Part shown: piece by piece, positions 23,059-32,500 of the stretch
Position numbering within the stretch: the stretch's first letter is position 1
Layout: each line of letters opens with the position of its first letter
Assembly: GCA_001791035.1 (NCBI GenBank)
Contig: MGDX01000031.1
Span: 5,245 to 41,938 of the forward strand
Reading direction: 5' to 3'
Length of the DNA stretch: 36,694 bases
Source of the DNA: Candidatus Uhrbacteria bacterium RIFCSPHIGHO2_02_FULL_53_13
Lineage (GTDB): Bacteria > Patescibacteriota > Patescibacteriia > UBA9934 > UBA11717
Position numbers and translations under genes: made by a program
Notes under the pieces: model-generated
Told to the model about the DNA's origin: nothing
The model's database searches: none
What the model saw: the letters and a program-made list of their open reading frames with translations, nothing else

Positions 23059-24171
23059 ACTATGGTACATCTGCTCAAGCATATCCACATGTACGTCCCA
23101 CGAGTAGCGCTCGGCATGCGCGCGTGCCGCGCGACCCATGGCTTGGCGTCTTGGAGCATCGCCAAGCAATGTCTCTAGCGATTCACGGAGCGACGCGACA
23201 TCGCCTGGTTTGGCAAGGATCCCCGTCTTCCCCGGATCAATGACGGTTCGCACGCCGGGCAAATCAGACACAATGACCGGAACGCCGGACGCCTGCGCTT
23301 CAAGCGCCACCAACCCAAACGCCTCCGAGCGATCCACGCTCGGCAACACAAACATACCCGCCTGCGCATACATCGCCGGAAGCGCGTCGCTTTGCACGCG
23401 CCCTGCAAATGTGACGCGATCGCTCACATATAGCTCTCGACACAACGCTTCGTATCGCGCACGCCAATCACCGTCCCCGACAATCGTCAATCGCCACTCA
23501 TGCTCCCGCAACCCTTCGAGCGCTCGCAGAAGTTCTGGCAACCCCTTAAAATAATGCGCGCGATCAAGGGCGCCGACAAAAAGGATTCGCAACGGCTGAG
23601 TGCTGGTCAATGGCAGTCGTGATGACGGGCAAAAACGCGTAAGATCAACGCCAAACGGAATCTCCGCGAGTTTTTTTTCTATGAGCTCCCAGTGCGGATA
23701 AAGCCAGCTCGACTGTGCATAATCGCGCGAAGCAACGATCACGCGATCGGCCCGCTTCAACAGCCGCGGCAAAAAAGCCGCGCGCGAAATCGCCGCGACC
23801 CTTTTCACAAATCCATGCGCCACAAGATCCATGTGGTACGACATCACCAGCGGAATCTCTTTTGGAAATGACAAAACCATTTGCTCTTGTACGCCAAAAA
23901 ACGGCGCGTGCAGATGCACAACATCAACAGGCACTTCGCGCAACCATCGCCACCATTCAAACGCCCATCCCGCGTTGCCAAACGCCAACTCCGCACGAAG
24001 CCGATGAATCGTTACACCATGCTCGTCTTGTACGACCGAACGGTGCTTGGAGAGCGTCACGACATGCACCGCGTGTCCGCGCGACGCCAAATGCACGGCC
24101 TCCTCGTACGCAACGTGCGCCATGCCGGCGCGATATGGCGGATACACCGGCGTCACGAAGACGATGGTCAT
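23035..24171 (-). CDS. GT4 family glycosyltransferase
   Basis: A 378-residue GT-B protein, MTIVFVTPVYPPYRAGMAHVAYEEAVHLASRGHAVHVVT. The donor domain shows RILFVGALDRAHYFKGLPELLRAL, FAGRVQSDALPAMYAQAGMFVLPS and the E-x7-E motif in SEAFGLVALEAQASGVPVIVSDLPG. It resembles mannosyltransferases of the PimB/WbaZ type, but specificity is not readable. The ATG overlaps the stop of the DUF2304 gene (24168-24171). The C-terminal residues are encoded by a recurring intergenic module, suggesting the stop codon was gained from it. Confidence 0.93.
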   Translation of the reverse strand: MTIVFVTPVYPPYRAGMAHVAYEEAVHLASRGHAVHVVTLSKHRSVVQDEHGVTIHRLRAELAFGNAGWAFEWWRWLREVPVDVVHLHAPFFGVQEQMVLSFPKEIPLVMSYHMDLVAHGFVKRVAAISRAAFLPRLLKRADRVIVASRDYAQSSWLYPHWELIEKKLAEIPFGVDLTRFCPSSRLPLTSTQPLRILFVGALDRAHYFKGLPELLRALEGLREHEWRLTIVGDGDWRARYEALCRELYVSDRVTFAGRVQSDALPAMYAQAGMFVLPSVDRSEAFGLVALEAQASGVPVIVSDLPGVRTVIDPGKTGILAKPGDVASLRESLETLLGDAPRRQAMGRAARAHAERYSWDVHVDMLEQMYHSEPLEVRG

Positions 24172-24512
24172 ACGCGGGGATCATCCAACTCCCGCAGAGC
24201 GTCGTGTCGAACAAGCGCGGTGAGATCCCGTTCAATCGACTGAATTTTGAGAACGAGACGAAATACCACGTACATGAGCGCCACCAACGCAACATACACC
24301 ACCAAATCGGCGCCACGACCGATGCCGACGCGCGCGGCCAAAAGGTCGGTTGTTTGTGGCAAGAGCACGATGACAATAACGGCCGTCCACGCAAGCGACA
24401 GCGCGCCGCCCCACACAAACGGAACGCTTCTACGGCGCGTGAGCGCCACCGTACGCGCGAGTGCAAACAGCGCGAACACGACAAGGAAAATTTGGATGAG
24501 AGAAAGGAGCAT
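24168..24512 (-). CDS. DUF2304 membrane protein
   Basis: A 114-residue protein with about three membrane helices (LLSLIQIFLVVFALFALARTV, GGALSLAWTAVIVIVLLPQTTDLLA, DLVVYVALVALMYVVFRLVLKI) and a charged C-terminal helix (QSIERDLTALVRHDALRELDD). The GIGRGADLVVYVALVALMYVVFR core is characteristic of DUF2304. This family is often encoded beside DPM1-like GT2 genes, as here (stop of the GT2 gene 2 bp away). It may partner that enzyme in moving or using polyprenyl-phosphate sugars, which is an inference. Confidence 0.88.
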   Translation of the reverse strand: MLLSLIQIFLVVFALFALARTVALTRRRSVPFVWGGALSLAWTAVIVIVLLPQTTDLLAARVGIGRGADLVVYVALVALMYVVFRLVLKIQSIERDLTALVRHDALRELDDPRV

Positions 24513-24514
24513 AT

Positions 24515-25180
24515 CTATCGATACAACCGATGTAACAGAAGCCTCGCCGCCGTTTTTACGCCAACCGAAAAACTCTGACCTTTGCTGAGCGAGTAGTCCG
24601 TGTACACCGCGGTGACGGGAACCTCCGCGTACTTCAACCGATGCCGATGAATCTCACTGACAATCTCCGACGAGACCTCCATGCGATCCGTACGAATGCG
24701 AATGCGATCGGCTGCGCTTGCTGAAAACGCACGAAAACCGCTTTGGCTATCGGTGACATACTTCCCAAACAGCAGATAGGTCATCAGATTACCAATGCGT
24801 TGATACACACGGCGCAAAGGCGGCATGTTGCCTTCGAGATTCAACATGCGCGATCCAATCACCGCGTCCGCACCGTTTTCAAGCGCTTCTATAAAGCGCG
24901 GCACTTCTTCTGGAAGATGCTGGCCGTCCGCATCGAGCGTCACCACCGTGTGCGCGCCAAGCCGACGCGCCGCCTGCAAACCCGTTCCGATGGCGGCGCC
25001 CAATCCGCGGTTGACGGCATGCGAAATCACGCGAGCGCCCGCGCGCGCCGCCACCGCGGCCGTGGCATCGCGCGAACCGTCGTTCACCACGAGCACCGCG
25101 TCGGCGTAAGGCAAAGAGCGCCGAATCACCTCGGCGATTCGGCCCTCCTCGTTGTACGCGGGAATGACGATCAGTCTCAT
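24515..25180 (-). CDS. DPM1-like GT2, polyprenyl-phosphate glycosyltransferase
   Basis: A 221-residue GT-A protein: IVIPAYNEEGRIAEVI, VLVVNDGSRDAT, NRGLGAAIGTGLQAAR, TLDADGQHLPEE (the DxD metal site) and DSQSGFRAFSA. This is the dolichyl/polyprenyl-phosphate mannose or glucose synthase type, lacking a C-terminal membrane domain. The product (lipid-phosphate sugar) would be the donor for GT-C enzymes such as those proposed at 17286 and 19529. ATGA overlap with the epimerase gene upstream. Confidence 0.93.
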   Translation of the reverse strand: MRLIVIPAYNEEGRIAEVIRRSLPYADAVLVVNDGSRDATAAVAARAGARVISHAVNRGLGAAIGTGLQAARRLGAHTVVTLDADGQHLPEEVPRFIEALENGADAVIGSRMLNLEGNMPPLRRVYQRIGNLMTYLLFGKYVTDSQSGFRAFSASAADRIRIRTDRMEVSSEIVSEIHRHRLKYAEVPVTAVYTDYSLSKGQSFSVGVKTAARLLLHRLYR

Positions 25181-26208
25181 GCGCTTGGCGACAAATGATT
25201 GAGCAAAATACGATTGGCACGCACGTCGTCAATGGTGTGCTTGAGTCCGTCCTCGAGCCGCACAAGAGGCAACCATCCAAGCGTTTCTCGCGCACGCGCG
25301 ATGCGCGGCAGTCCCAGTTCCGTCAAAAACGCCAACGGCGGCTCAAACACGACTTCAGATTTGGACTCCGTCAAATGCGAAATCATGTTCGCCACATCCA
25401 CCATGCGCACGTCAACATCACTCCCAATGTTCACCGGCCCGGGATTCTCGCGCGCGTTCATGAGACGCATCATGCCGTCCACAATGTCCCCCACATAACA
25501 CAGTGACGTTTTGAAATGCTCGTCACCGTAAATAATCAGCGGCTTACCGTCGAGCGCGTTCATAATGAAATCCGGAATGAGATGACCATCAAACAGCGGC
25601 ATACGCGGTCCATACGTACGAAAAATACGCGCGATACGCACGTCCACATTGCGCGCCTGTCGATAGGCAAATCCGCACGTCTCCATGAAACGTTTGCCCT
25701 CGTCGTACACCGCACGCGGCGTGGTGTGATCCACAATCCCCTCGTCATCCTCGTCAAAAAACAGACGATCCGGCGTGCGCCCTCCATAGACGACAGAACT
25801 AGACGCCATCACGACACGCGCTTCGTATTTTTCGGCAACCTCAAGCACGTTGAGCGTGCCGCGGCCGTTGGCGTGCAGAGTATCGATGCGGTGGGCGTCA
25901 AATTTTTTTATCGCGGTCGGACACGCCAGATGATAGATTTCTTGAATCCCCTGAAACGGGATTTTGAACGCCTCGAGCTCCGGATAGGATTCAAGATCAA
26001 ATCGTTCCGAAACATCTCCGCGAATAAATTGAAAGTCCGGATGCTTCAACAAAAAGTCAATGTTGCGCTCTTGACTCGACACAAAGTTGTCAATGCAAAT
26101 GACGCGCGCCCCGCCGCGGATGAGCGTATCGCAAATGTGCGAACCAATAAAACCGGCGCCGCCCGTGACGAGCACGTTCTTCTTGTCAAAGATGGGTTTG
26201 GTTGGCAT
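25177..26208 (-). CDS. UDP-glucuronate decarboxylase-like NAD-dependent epimerase/dehydratase
   Basis: A 343-residue extended SDR. VLVTGGAGFIGSHICDTLI binds NAD, IDNFVSSQERNIDFLLKHPDFQFIRGDV and YHLACPTAIKKF match the UXS group (YHLACPASP), SSSVVYGG supplies the Ser/Thr, and YDEGKRFMET is the YxxxK pair. RIFRTYGPRM is also UXS-like. UXS enzymes make UDP-xylose from UDP-glucuronate. Differences in the AxPxx loop (ACPTAIKKF) leave some doubt about the substrate. It is first in the second glycan operon and begins 14 bp after the subtilase gene ends. Confidence 0.85.
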   Translation of the reverse strand: MPTKPIFDKKNVLVTGGAGFIGSHICDTLIRGGARVICIDNFVSSQERNIDFLLKHPDFQFIRGDVSERFDLESYPELEAFKIPFQGIQEIYHLACPTAIKKFDAHRIDTLHANGRGTLNVLEVAEKYEARVVMASSSVVYGGRTPDRLFFDEDDEGIVDHTTPRAVYDEGKRFMETCGFAYRQARNVDVRIARIFRTYGPRMPLFDGHLIPDFIMNALDGKPLIIYGDEHFKTSLCYVGDIVDGMMRLMNARENPGPVNIGSDVDVRMVDVANMISHLTESKSEVVFEPPLAFLTELGLPRIARARETLGWLPLVRLEDGLKHTIDDVRANRILLNHLSPSA

Positions 26209-26222
26209 GGAAGAACATTACA

Positions 26223-28274
26223 CTATTTAGCCAAAGTCATCGGCGAACGGTATTCAAACTCCGCAAACAACTGAATATCGGCGAGCGACCCGTCTTCATT
26301 ATAAACGAAGAGGTCTGGTTTCCCAAGTGTGAGCTCCGATGTCACCAACACCGGCGACTGCTCTGCATATGGTTGCCACGCCGCAATATCACCATGATCA
26401 CCGCTCTCGACGGACGTATCAACCTGATTCACGAACGCTCCAATCAAAGTAAAAAACCGAATGTTGGGATTGACGCTTGACGCCATACGCGTCACGACCA
26501 TGCGCTTTCCCTCCGCGTTCACCCACACGTCCGAGTTCAGCTCGCCGCGCTCGTGTGGCCTGTATGCCAAGAACGACGTCTGCTGTGTCCCGTACAGGCG
26601 ATAGACGTACACGCGCGGTTCGCCGCCGCTTGTCGACACGAGAACATCGTCCGCGCCATCGCCGTCAATATCACCCGCAGAGATGTTCAGGGCATGCCTG
26701 CTGTCCGTTTCAAGAACAATCGTATCCATGAGCCCGCCGGATTTGCGATGGAACTTCACGACAGGCGATTCTCCCACGCCCGGCGCCGTGAGAATTTCGT
26801 CCACGCCATCGCCGTCCACATCGGCCGCCGCGATAGCCACGCCTCCGCGAAACGCCGCGTCGTAGGCAAAAAACTCGGACTCAAGCTTGCCCGTCAAACT
26901 AAACACCTTCACATGCGGACCCCCGCCTGGCCCTGGCGCCGTCGCCACTTCATAGGCACCGTCGTCATCAAACTGCCCCACCGCCACGCGAACATCGCCT
27001 GAAAATCCCGGGTACGGCGTAAACGCCAGCGAGTCAGACACCGAGGATTCCGTAAGTTCCACGCGCGCACCGTCGCCTGCGCGCGCACCAATGGCAAACG
27101 GACGATCAAACGCGCCAGCGTGCACAAGCGTCGCTGGAGTCACGTGCTCTTCAACAGCGCGGTCGGGTTCCTCTGTCACCGGAGCTTCATTCGTCTGCGT
27201 CTCCACGAGCCCCGCGGCAACCGTCATCGCTCTTTGTGCATTCACACGACCGGCGCCGAGCGTCCCCACCTGCCCTTTCGGATTCAACCCCACGATCGGA
27301 TCCACAGACGTTTGAAGCGCCGTGATTATCGTCGCCGGTGAAATGGTCGGATACGCCGAGCGCAAGAGCGCCGCAACGCCGGACACAATCGGAGCGGCCA
27401 GCGATGTGCCCGACCAACCGTTCCCGTACAACCCCAAACCCGCCGTACTCGTTTGCGTGGAATACATGGACACGCCCGGCGCCGCAATGTCGGCACAACG
27501 CTTTCCGTAGTTAGAAAACTCCGCACGCGCATCGTCGGCATTCGTGGCCGTCACGCCAAGAATGAGATTGCGCTTATCGGCCCACGCACTACACGCGGGG
27601 TACAAGGGATCCACATCCAAATCACGCGTGTCATTCCCCACCGCCGCAACCACGAGCGTGCCGCGTTCGTACGCGCGTTCAATCGCATCGCGCAGTTCTT
27701 GCGAATCGAGCTCACCGACAAAACTCAAGTTGATGACATCGGCTCCTTGAGCCACCGCATAGTCAATCCCATCAACGATCGTCTGAAACGTCCCGTCACC
27801 GTCCGTATTCAACACGCGCACGGGCAAAATGGACACGTCCCAAGCAACGCCAGAAACGCCGATGCTGTTGGTTCCTTGCGCGCCGATAATGCCCGCAATC
27901 ACCGTGCCATGATGGACGCCAATTTCTTCGGGGTTTCCGTTCAACTCAGGCCGCGGATCATTGTCATCATCAAAAAAATCCCATCCGTGCACGTCATCAA
28001 CGAGTCCATTGCCATCATTGTCAATATGATCGCCCGCGACCTCTCTTAGGTTTGTGTAAAGATTCGGGATCAAATCCTCGTGCCGCGTATCGAGACCCGC
28101 ATCGAGAACGGCCACAATGACATCGCTCGAACCGTGCTGTGTCTCCCACGCATCAAACGCACGAATTTTTTGGAGATACCACTGATTTCCAACGAGCTCG
28201 TCGTTCGGAACGACGGCGAAGGCCGTAGATGGGATCAGCAAGAGTGTCAAAATGATGACGATGCGGTGTGGCAT
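26223..28274 (-). CDS. secreted subtilisin-like S8 protease with FG-GAP-like repeats
   Basis: A 683-residue protein with a signal peptide (MPHRIVIILTLLLIPSTAFA). The S8 catalytic triad is intact: Asp58 (AVLDAGLD), His122 (HHGTVIAGI) and Ser291 (SGTSLAAPIVSGVAALL), with oxyanion Asn214 (AVGND). A calcium-loop-like IDNDGNGLVDDVHGWDFFDDDNDP lies between Asp and His. After about residue 390, repeats of the FG-GAP/VCBS type follow (VAAADVDGDGVDEILTAPG, SAGDIDGDGADDVLVSTSGG). There is no obvious propeptide; the mature domain starts soon after the signal. Probably a surface protease. Confidence 0.94.
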   Translation of the reverse strand: MPHRIVIILTLLLIPSTAFAVVPNDELVGNQWYLQKIRAFDAWETQHGSSDVIVAVLDAGLDTRHEDLIPNLYTNLREVAGDHIDNDGNGLVDDVHGWDFFDDDNDPRPELNGNPEEIGVHHGTVIAGIIGAQGTNSIGVSGVAWDVSILPVRVLNTDGDGTFQTIVDGIDYAVAQGADVINLSFVGELDSQELRDAIERAYERGTLVVAAVGNDTRDLDVDPLYPACSAWADKRNLILGVTATNADDARAEFSNYGKRCADIAAPGVSMYSTQTSTAGLGLYGNGWSGTSLAAPIVSGVAALLRSAYPTISPATIITALQTSVDPIVGLNPKGQVGTLGAGRVNAQRAMTVAAGLVETQTNEAPVTEEPDRAVEEHVTPATLVHAGAFDRPFAIGARAGDGARVELTESSVSDSLAFTPYPGFSGDVRVAVGQFDDDGAYEVATAPGPGGGPHVKVFSLTGKLESEFFAYDAAFRGGVAIAAADVDGDGVDEILTAPGVGESPVVKFHRKSGGLMDTIVLETDSRHALNISAGDIDGDGADDVLVSTSGGEPRVYVYRLYGTQQTSFLAYRPHERGELNSDVWVNAEGKRMVVTRMASSVNPNIRFFTLIGAFVNQVDTSVESGDHGDIAAWQPYAEQSPVLVTSELTLGKPDLFVYNEDGSLADIQLFAEFEYRSPMTLAK

Positions 28275-28336
28275 TTAGTGAGTAGTGCAAGTAAGTAGTG
28301 TTCGGACCGTACGGCTTCGCAAGGCGCATCCTCTCG

Positions 28337-29014
28337 TTATTCTCGTGCCTTTCGCGCCATCTCTTCGTACGCCTCGCGCAAAGCTTCGTTGTCCGGCTCC
28401 AAATCGGACGCGACTTTCAAATGCGATGCCGCTTCCTCAAAGCGTCCCTCCTCCTCGTACCATGCCGCCAGTTGCACAAGATAGAACCGCGTTTGACCCT
28501 CTGCGGCGATGGCGTCTTGATACAGCGCCTCGATGTTATCCGTTTGCGACGGAAGATGCTCGCGCCACAATTGCTCGAGTTTGTACACGACTTGCTGATC
28601 CACCGTGAGCTCGAGCGATTTGAGATACGCCAGTTCCGTAGCTTCGTAGTCGCCCATCTTGCTCACAATATCTCCAAAGATCGTCCAGTTCACGGGGTTG
28701 ATTTGGTTTTTGCTCAAGACAAACTCCATACGCTCACGCGCATCGGCATACTTGCCCAAGTTCGACTCCAGCACGGCGAGCGTGGCATTCGCGCTCAAGT
28801 CCTCCGGATCGTACGCTAAAGACGCTATCGCCGTATCGTACTGCGCTTCCCACTGCCCGCGGACGTCCGCGGGCAAATCCAACGCTTCTTCGTTGACAAA
28901 TCCCGGATAGCGATCCGACGAAAATAACTTTCCATCACCGGCCCAATCCCATGCCACCGCGCCGATCACGACAAGTCCCAAAACAATCAAAAGCACCTTG
29001 ATGCGATTTTTCAT
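28337..29014 (-). CDS. membrane-anchored TPR protein
   Basis: A 225-residue protein with an N-terminal membrane anchor (IKVLLIVLGLVVIGAVAWDWAG) and a helical body with TPR-like units (ATLAVLESNLGKYADARERMEFVL, GDYEATELAYLKSLELTVD, AAWYEEEGRFEEAASHLKVASDLEPDNEALREAYE). Such proteins act as scaffolds; the partner is unknown. The subtilase follows after 62 bp and may be cotranscribed. Its promoter (29024-29052) predicts a leaderless mRNA. Confidence 0.85.
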   Translation of the reverse strand: MKNRIKVLLIVLGLVVIGAVAWDWAGDGKLFSSDRYPGFVNEEALDLPADVRGQWEAQYDTAIASLAYDPEDLSANATLAVLESNLGKYADARERMEFVLSKNQINPVNWTIFGDIVSKMGDYEATELAYLKSLELTVDQQVVYKLEQLWREHLPSQTDNIEALYQDAIAAEGQTRFYLVQLAAWYEEEGRFEEAASHLKVASDLEPDNEALREAYEEMARKARE

Positions 29015-29023
29015 AATGCGTGA

Positions 29024-29052
29024 ATAGTAGCGTACTATGCCAAACCATTCAA
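29024..29052 (-). promoter_or_regulatory. promoter of the TPR-protein gene
   Basis: On the minus strand TTGAAT (29047-29052), a 17-bp spacer and TACTAT (29024-29029). The ATG (29012-29014) is 9 bp beyond the -10, the same distance as at the PEGA gene, so the mRNA is probably leaderless. Confidence 0.65.
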
Positions 29053-29055
29053 GAA

Positions 29056-29178
29056 GTCATTGCGAGGTCGAGCGGTATGAAGGACGTGCCATTGAGGCAC
29101 GTTCGAACCGTGAGACGGGCACTCCTATGTGCGCCATGCGCACCGGAGTGCCCCGAGCATCAAGCCGCGAAGCAATCT
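29056..29178 (+). repeat. REP-like element, long form
   Basis: GTCATTGCGAGGTCGAGCGGTATGAAGGACG ... CATCAAGCCGCGAAGCAATCT. It is the near reverse complement of 1667-1793. Its right end touches the MITE-like element. Confidence 0.82.
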
Positions 29179-29358
29179 ATAGTCGTCACACCATAAAACA
29201 GGATTTAGCATTCTTGAAACGGGATGAAATCCGATGCTCTGGAGAGAGAAAAAACCACAGATGTAGCCGAGCTACATTGAGGATTTTTTCTCTTGAAGAG
29301 CAAGGAGTTCGCCCGTTTCATGAATGATGGAGTGCTGTTTTATGGTGTGACGACTATA
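29178..29358. mobile_element. MITE-like palindromic element, copy 1 (diverged)
   Basis: 181 bp, from TATAGTCGTCACACCATAAAACAGGA to its complement-like right end TGTTTTATGGTGTGACGACTATA. The whole element is an imperfect inverted repeat with a central AGATGTAGCCGAGCTACATTGAGGA. It encodes no protein. It lies in the loop of a REP-like hairpin, between arms ending GAAGCAATCTATA and beginning GAGATTGCTTCG. Confidence 0.82.
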
Positions 29359-29370
29359 AATGCCAGTATG

Positions 29371-29427
29371 AGATTGCTTCGCGGAGTCTACCCCGAGCAA
29401 AGTCGAAGGGGCTCGCAACGACGGAAA
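29371..29427 (-). repeat. REP-like element, right-hand arm
   Basis: GAGATTGCTTCGCGGAGTCTACCCCGAGCAAAGTCGAAGGGGCTCGCAACGACGG. It can be read as the second half of the REP hairpin that is split by the MITE-like element. Confidence 0.65.
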
Positions 29428-29450
29428 GGGTGCGCTCGCAACGACGGAGA

Positions 29451-29485
29451 GAAAAACAAAACAACCCCCGAAGGGGCTGTTTTGT
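29451..29485 (-). terminator. intrinsic terminator of the S-layer-like gene
   Basis: On the minus strand ACAAAACAGCCCC, loop TTCG, GGGGTTGTTTTGT, then TTTTT (29451-29455). It is a near-perfect 13-bp stem 20 bp after the stop codon and the strongest terminator in the window. Confidence 0.93.
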
Positions 29486-29504
29486 TGATCTCGACTAAGC
29501 GAAT

Positions 29505-32500
29505 TTAGAAGATGATCGTTCCACCGATAAGTGGAAGGTTGTCCACGAGGTACGAACCGGATACTTCGTCTTCGAAGGCATCCGTGTCGTCCGTGGTGCT
29601 GCCATCGTCGTACCAGACAAGCGAGCTTGGCAAGTAGTCAAGTTCTGTGTTGTCGGCGACGGTAGCGCCCGAGCCACCTCGGTTGCGTCCCAAGTATCCT
29701 CGGGACACATAGAGGGCCGTGGCAGTGTCGTCGTCGATGTTCGTGACAAGCACGATTTCATCGGTTGACGCACAGGTGCCACTCGAGAGACAAACCACAT
29801 CTCCATGAAGCGGTCGGCTTGATCCAGTATCGATCGTCAACGTGGTCGTGTCCTCACCGGTCACGGCACCGTTTACGTCGAAGGCACCGGAATCAATGTA
29901 TGCCGACGCGATTGGATCCGCTGGGATGTCAAAGCGCACCGAGTCATCGTTCGTTGCCGACGCTCCCGTTGAGTCAAACCACAACGAGAAGGTCTTGGTG
30001 GTACCGGCAGCGATCACGAGATCGTCTGCGGCAACCAACTCAAGTTGTACGAAGGCAATCGAAGTGTCTGCGGTTGCTTCACAGTTCGCACCCGTCGAGC
30101 TGAGCAAGTTCCATGCGCTGGAGCTTGTGTCAAGCTCTGTTCCAAGATCCGTGTAATCGTAGAGCGAGAAGTCCGCATCTACCGAGTTACCGGAGACCGC
30201 CGAGCTACACTCGTTCCAGTCAGAACCGGCTGCGGTGGCACCGTTGTTGTCGGTCGAAACCATCTTGAAGATAGCTTCGTCGACCACGACATCCTCGTTT
30301 GAAGACGCCGCCACGGTAAAGCGCAACACTTCGTCAAGACCCGGAACCTTCGCGCCCGATGGGCTGCCAGAAGCCAGGCTGATGGTTGGCTTTGTTTCGT
30401 GAATAACGAATGCCGAGAGACCCGTGTTGCTTGAGGTTGGATCATCGTCATCAAGCACCGATCCTGAACCCTGACCCACGGCTCGGAAGTTATCGTCGTT
30501 CGTGGCATCAAGGAACAGTTCAACTAAGAGATCCTCGCCCGACTGCGCCGATCCGCCAGAATCGCGGTTCGATCCAGGGACGCTTACGGACACCGTCACC
30601 ACCTTTGGTGAGTTCGCAGGAACCAAGAAGTCCAAGCCGTCAAACTTCGCCTCGTTGCCGGACATGAACGCCGTCGCCGTAGCGGTGGCTCCATTGGAAT
30701 CCGGGTAAGAAACGGCCACCGAAGCCACATTGTTGGTATACGTTGTGGCGTTGGTACCGAAGTTGTCGTCTTCAGCCGCTTCCTCGGAAACCGTCAGTCG
30801 TGTGACCAACATGCTTTCGTTGGTTGCGGTGAACTTGAACTTCGATACGACGTTTCCAGATGTGCCAGCAACCAAAATGTCGGCGTTTGGCGAACCTGGA
30901 TCCGGAGCGTATGCGAGCGTGCCGGCCGAAGCGATCGAGATCGCGACCGACGCAACACCTGTGGTCGTGCCCACGGTTGTGCCGAGGGCTGTTCCACCAT
31001 GGTTGACAGCATCGCCTGTAGCCGTGACGCTGTTGCCATCTTCATCAGACGCGACCATATCTGCAGAGACATCGTTCAGTCCCCATGAGAATACGTCCGT
31101 ATCCGTGTCAGATGGGTTCGCCAAGTTACAGTAGACACTCATCACTTCAACCGTACCGGCTGGGACCGTCCAGAGCATGTCATCGAAGACGAAGTTGGCT
31201 CCGCTGTTTGAAGCGGCCGCAGGGCCGTCCAAGAGGGCGCCGTCACCGTCGTAAATGGAACATGAGCTGATGAAGTCCTCAACCTGCGCACCGGTTTCAC
31301 CACCGAGCGTACCCGTGGTTGTGCCGCCTTCATCCGCGTATGCGGAGACTGTGGCACTGCTCACCGTGACATCCGAGCCAACGCCCGCCGTCATGGTGAA
31401 CGCGGCAACGTTCACGTTGCTTGTTCCCTGAACCACCGTGGTGGAAACAGGAGAGCTTGCAAGCGCGACCGTCAACGCGGCCGAACGAGCCGTTCGGTTG
31501 TTCCCGATCAAATCACCCGATGGGATGATGTCGGTTCCAAGCGTCAGGTTGTCGCCGTTCGAATCTTCGATGGTGAGACCCGATACGTCGAGCGTGGCAC
31601 CGAATTCGGTGTCCGCCGTCACATCGTTGTCAATGTCTGCCGTCAACTCAAGATCGTACGTCGTTCCCGCTGTGAGCGTGAAGTCATCCGTAAAATCAAT
31701 CGTCTGGGCACCGTCGCGAGTTCCATCGGAACCACACGCCGTGGTGTTTGCCACACAATCGAGTTCAAGCGGGCTCAAGAGCACACCACTGCCATTGGAA
31801 TGGCGCACCTTGAGATCCTTGAGGTTGCCCTCTCCGTTGGTGTTGACCAACCCATCGCTGTCAAGCGTGGTGTCATCACCCGGAACAAAGGCGTTCGCAA
31901 GACCGTTGTCTTCACCGTACACGATGAAGTCAAGATCTTTCACCGTCACGTTCTGGGCCGAAGTGACCGAGAACGAGAACAGAATAACATCCTGTGAGTT
32001 CGAGTGCACATCGCCGGCTGGAGGGCCGTTGAAGGCAAACGTAACGTCACCGCCCTGGATGGTGCTGAACGAACAGTCGTTCGTCGTAGCCGCCGAGGAC
32101 GTGAAACAGGTGTTCGCGTCATCTTCCGTTGCGGCCGCGGCACCACCGTCGTATCCGCTTCGAGTCACCGACTGGTTGAAGCCGAAGTCGCCTCCGACCG
32201 CCACCAAGTCCGTGTCGCGATCCATCGCGATGGAGATATTTTCAGCAGCTTGACCGCCAATCTTCGCTTTCACGTCGAAGTTGCGGCTGTTGCCCTCTGC
32301 CACCGTGTAAGGAGCCGTGAACGCAAAGTCCACGTAGTCACCGCTGGCGTAGACGCCATCGGCAACTTTGTCCGCGCCCTGGTAGAGCGAGAATGCACTG
32401 TGGTCCGATGCGTTGTTGATCTTCAAGCGCAAGCGCTGAATTTCAGCGTTTTCGGTGCCCGCCGTGACGCGGAACTTACCGATAACCGCATTCTGCTGAC

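Larger units (their letters stand above)
29015..29504. other. intergenic region with nested repeats, no genes
   Basis: It contains the TPR-gene promoter, a REP-like element (29056-29178), a MITE-like palindrome (29178-29358), a second REP-like piece (about 29371-29427) and the terminator of the S-layer gene. The small ORFs listed here consist of repeat sequence. Confidence 0.8.

Noticed and set aside
29037-29508. Small plus-strand ORFs (96 and 71 aa)
   Set aside because: They are translated REP and MITE sequence; the peptide RTGVPRASSREAI also appears in the inverted copy at 1521-1721.
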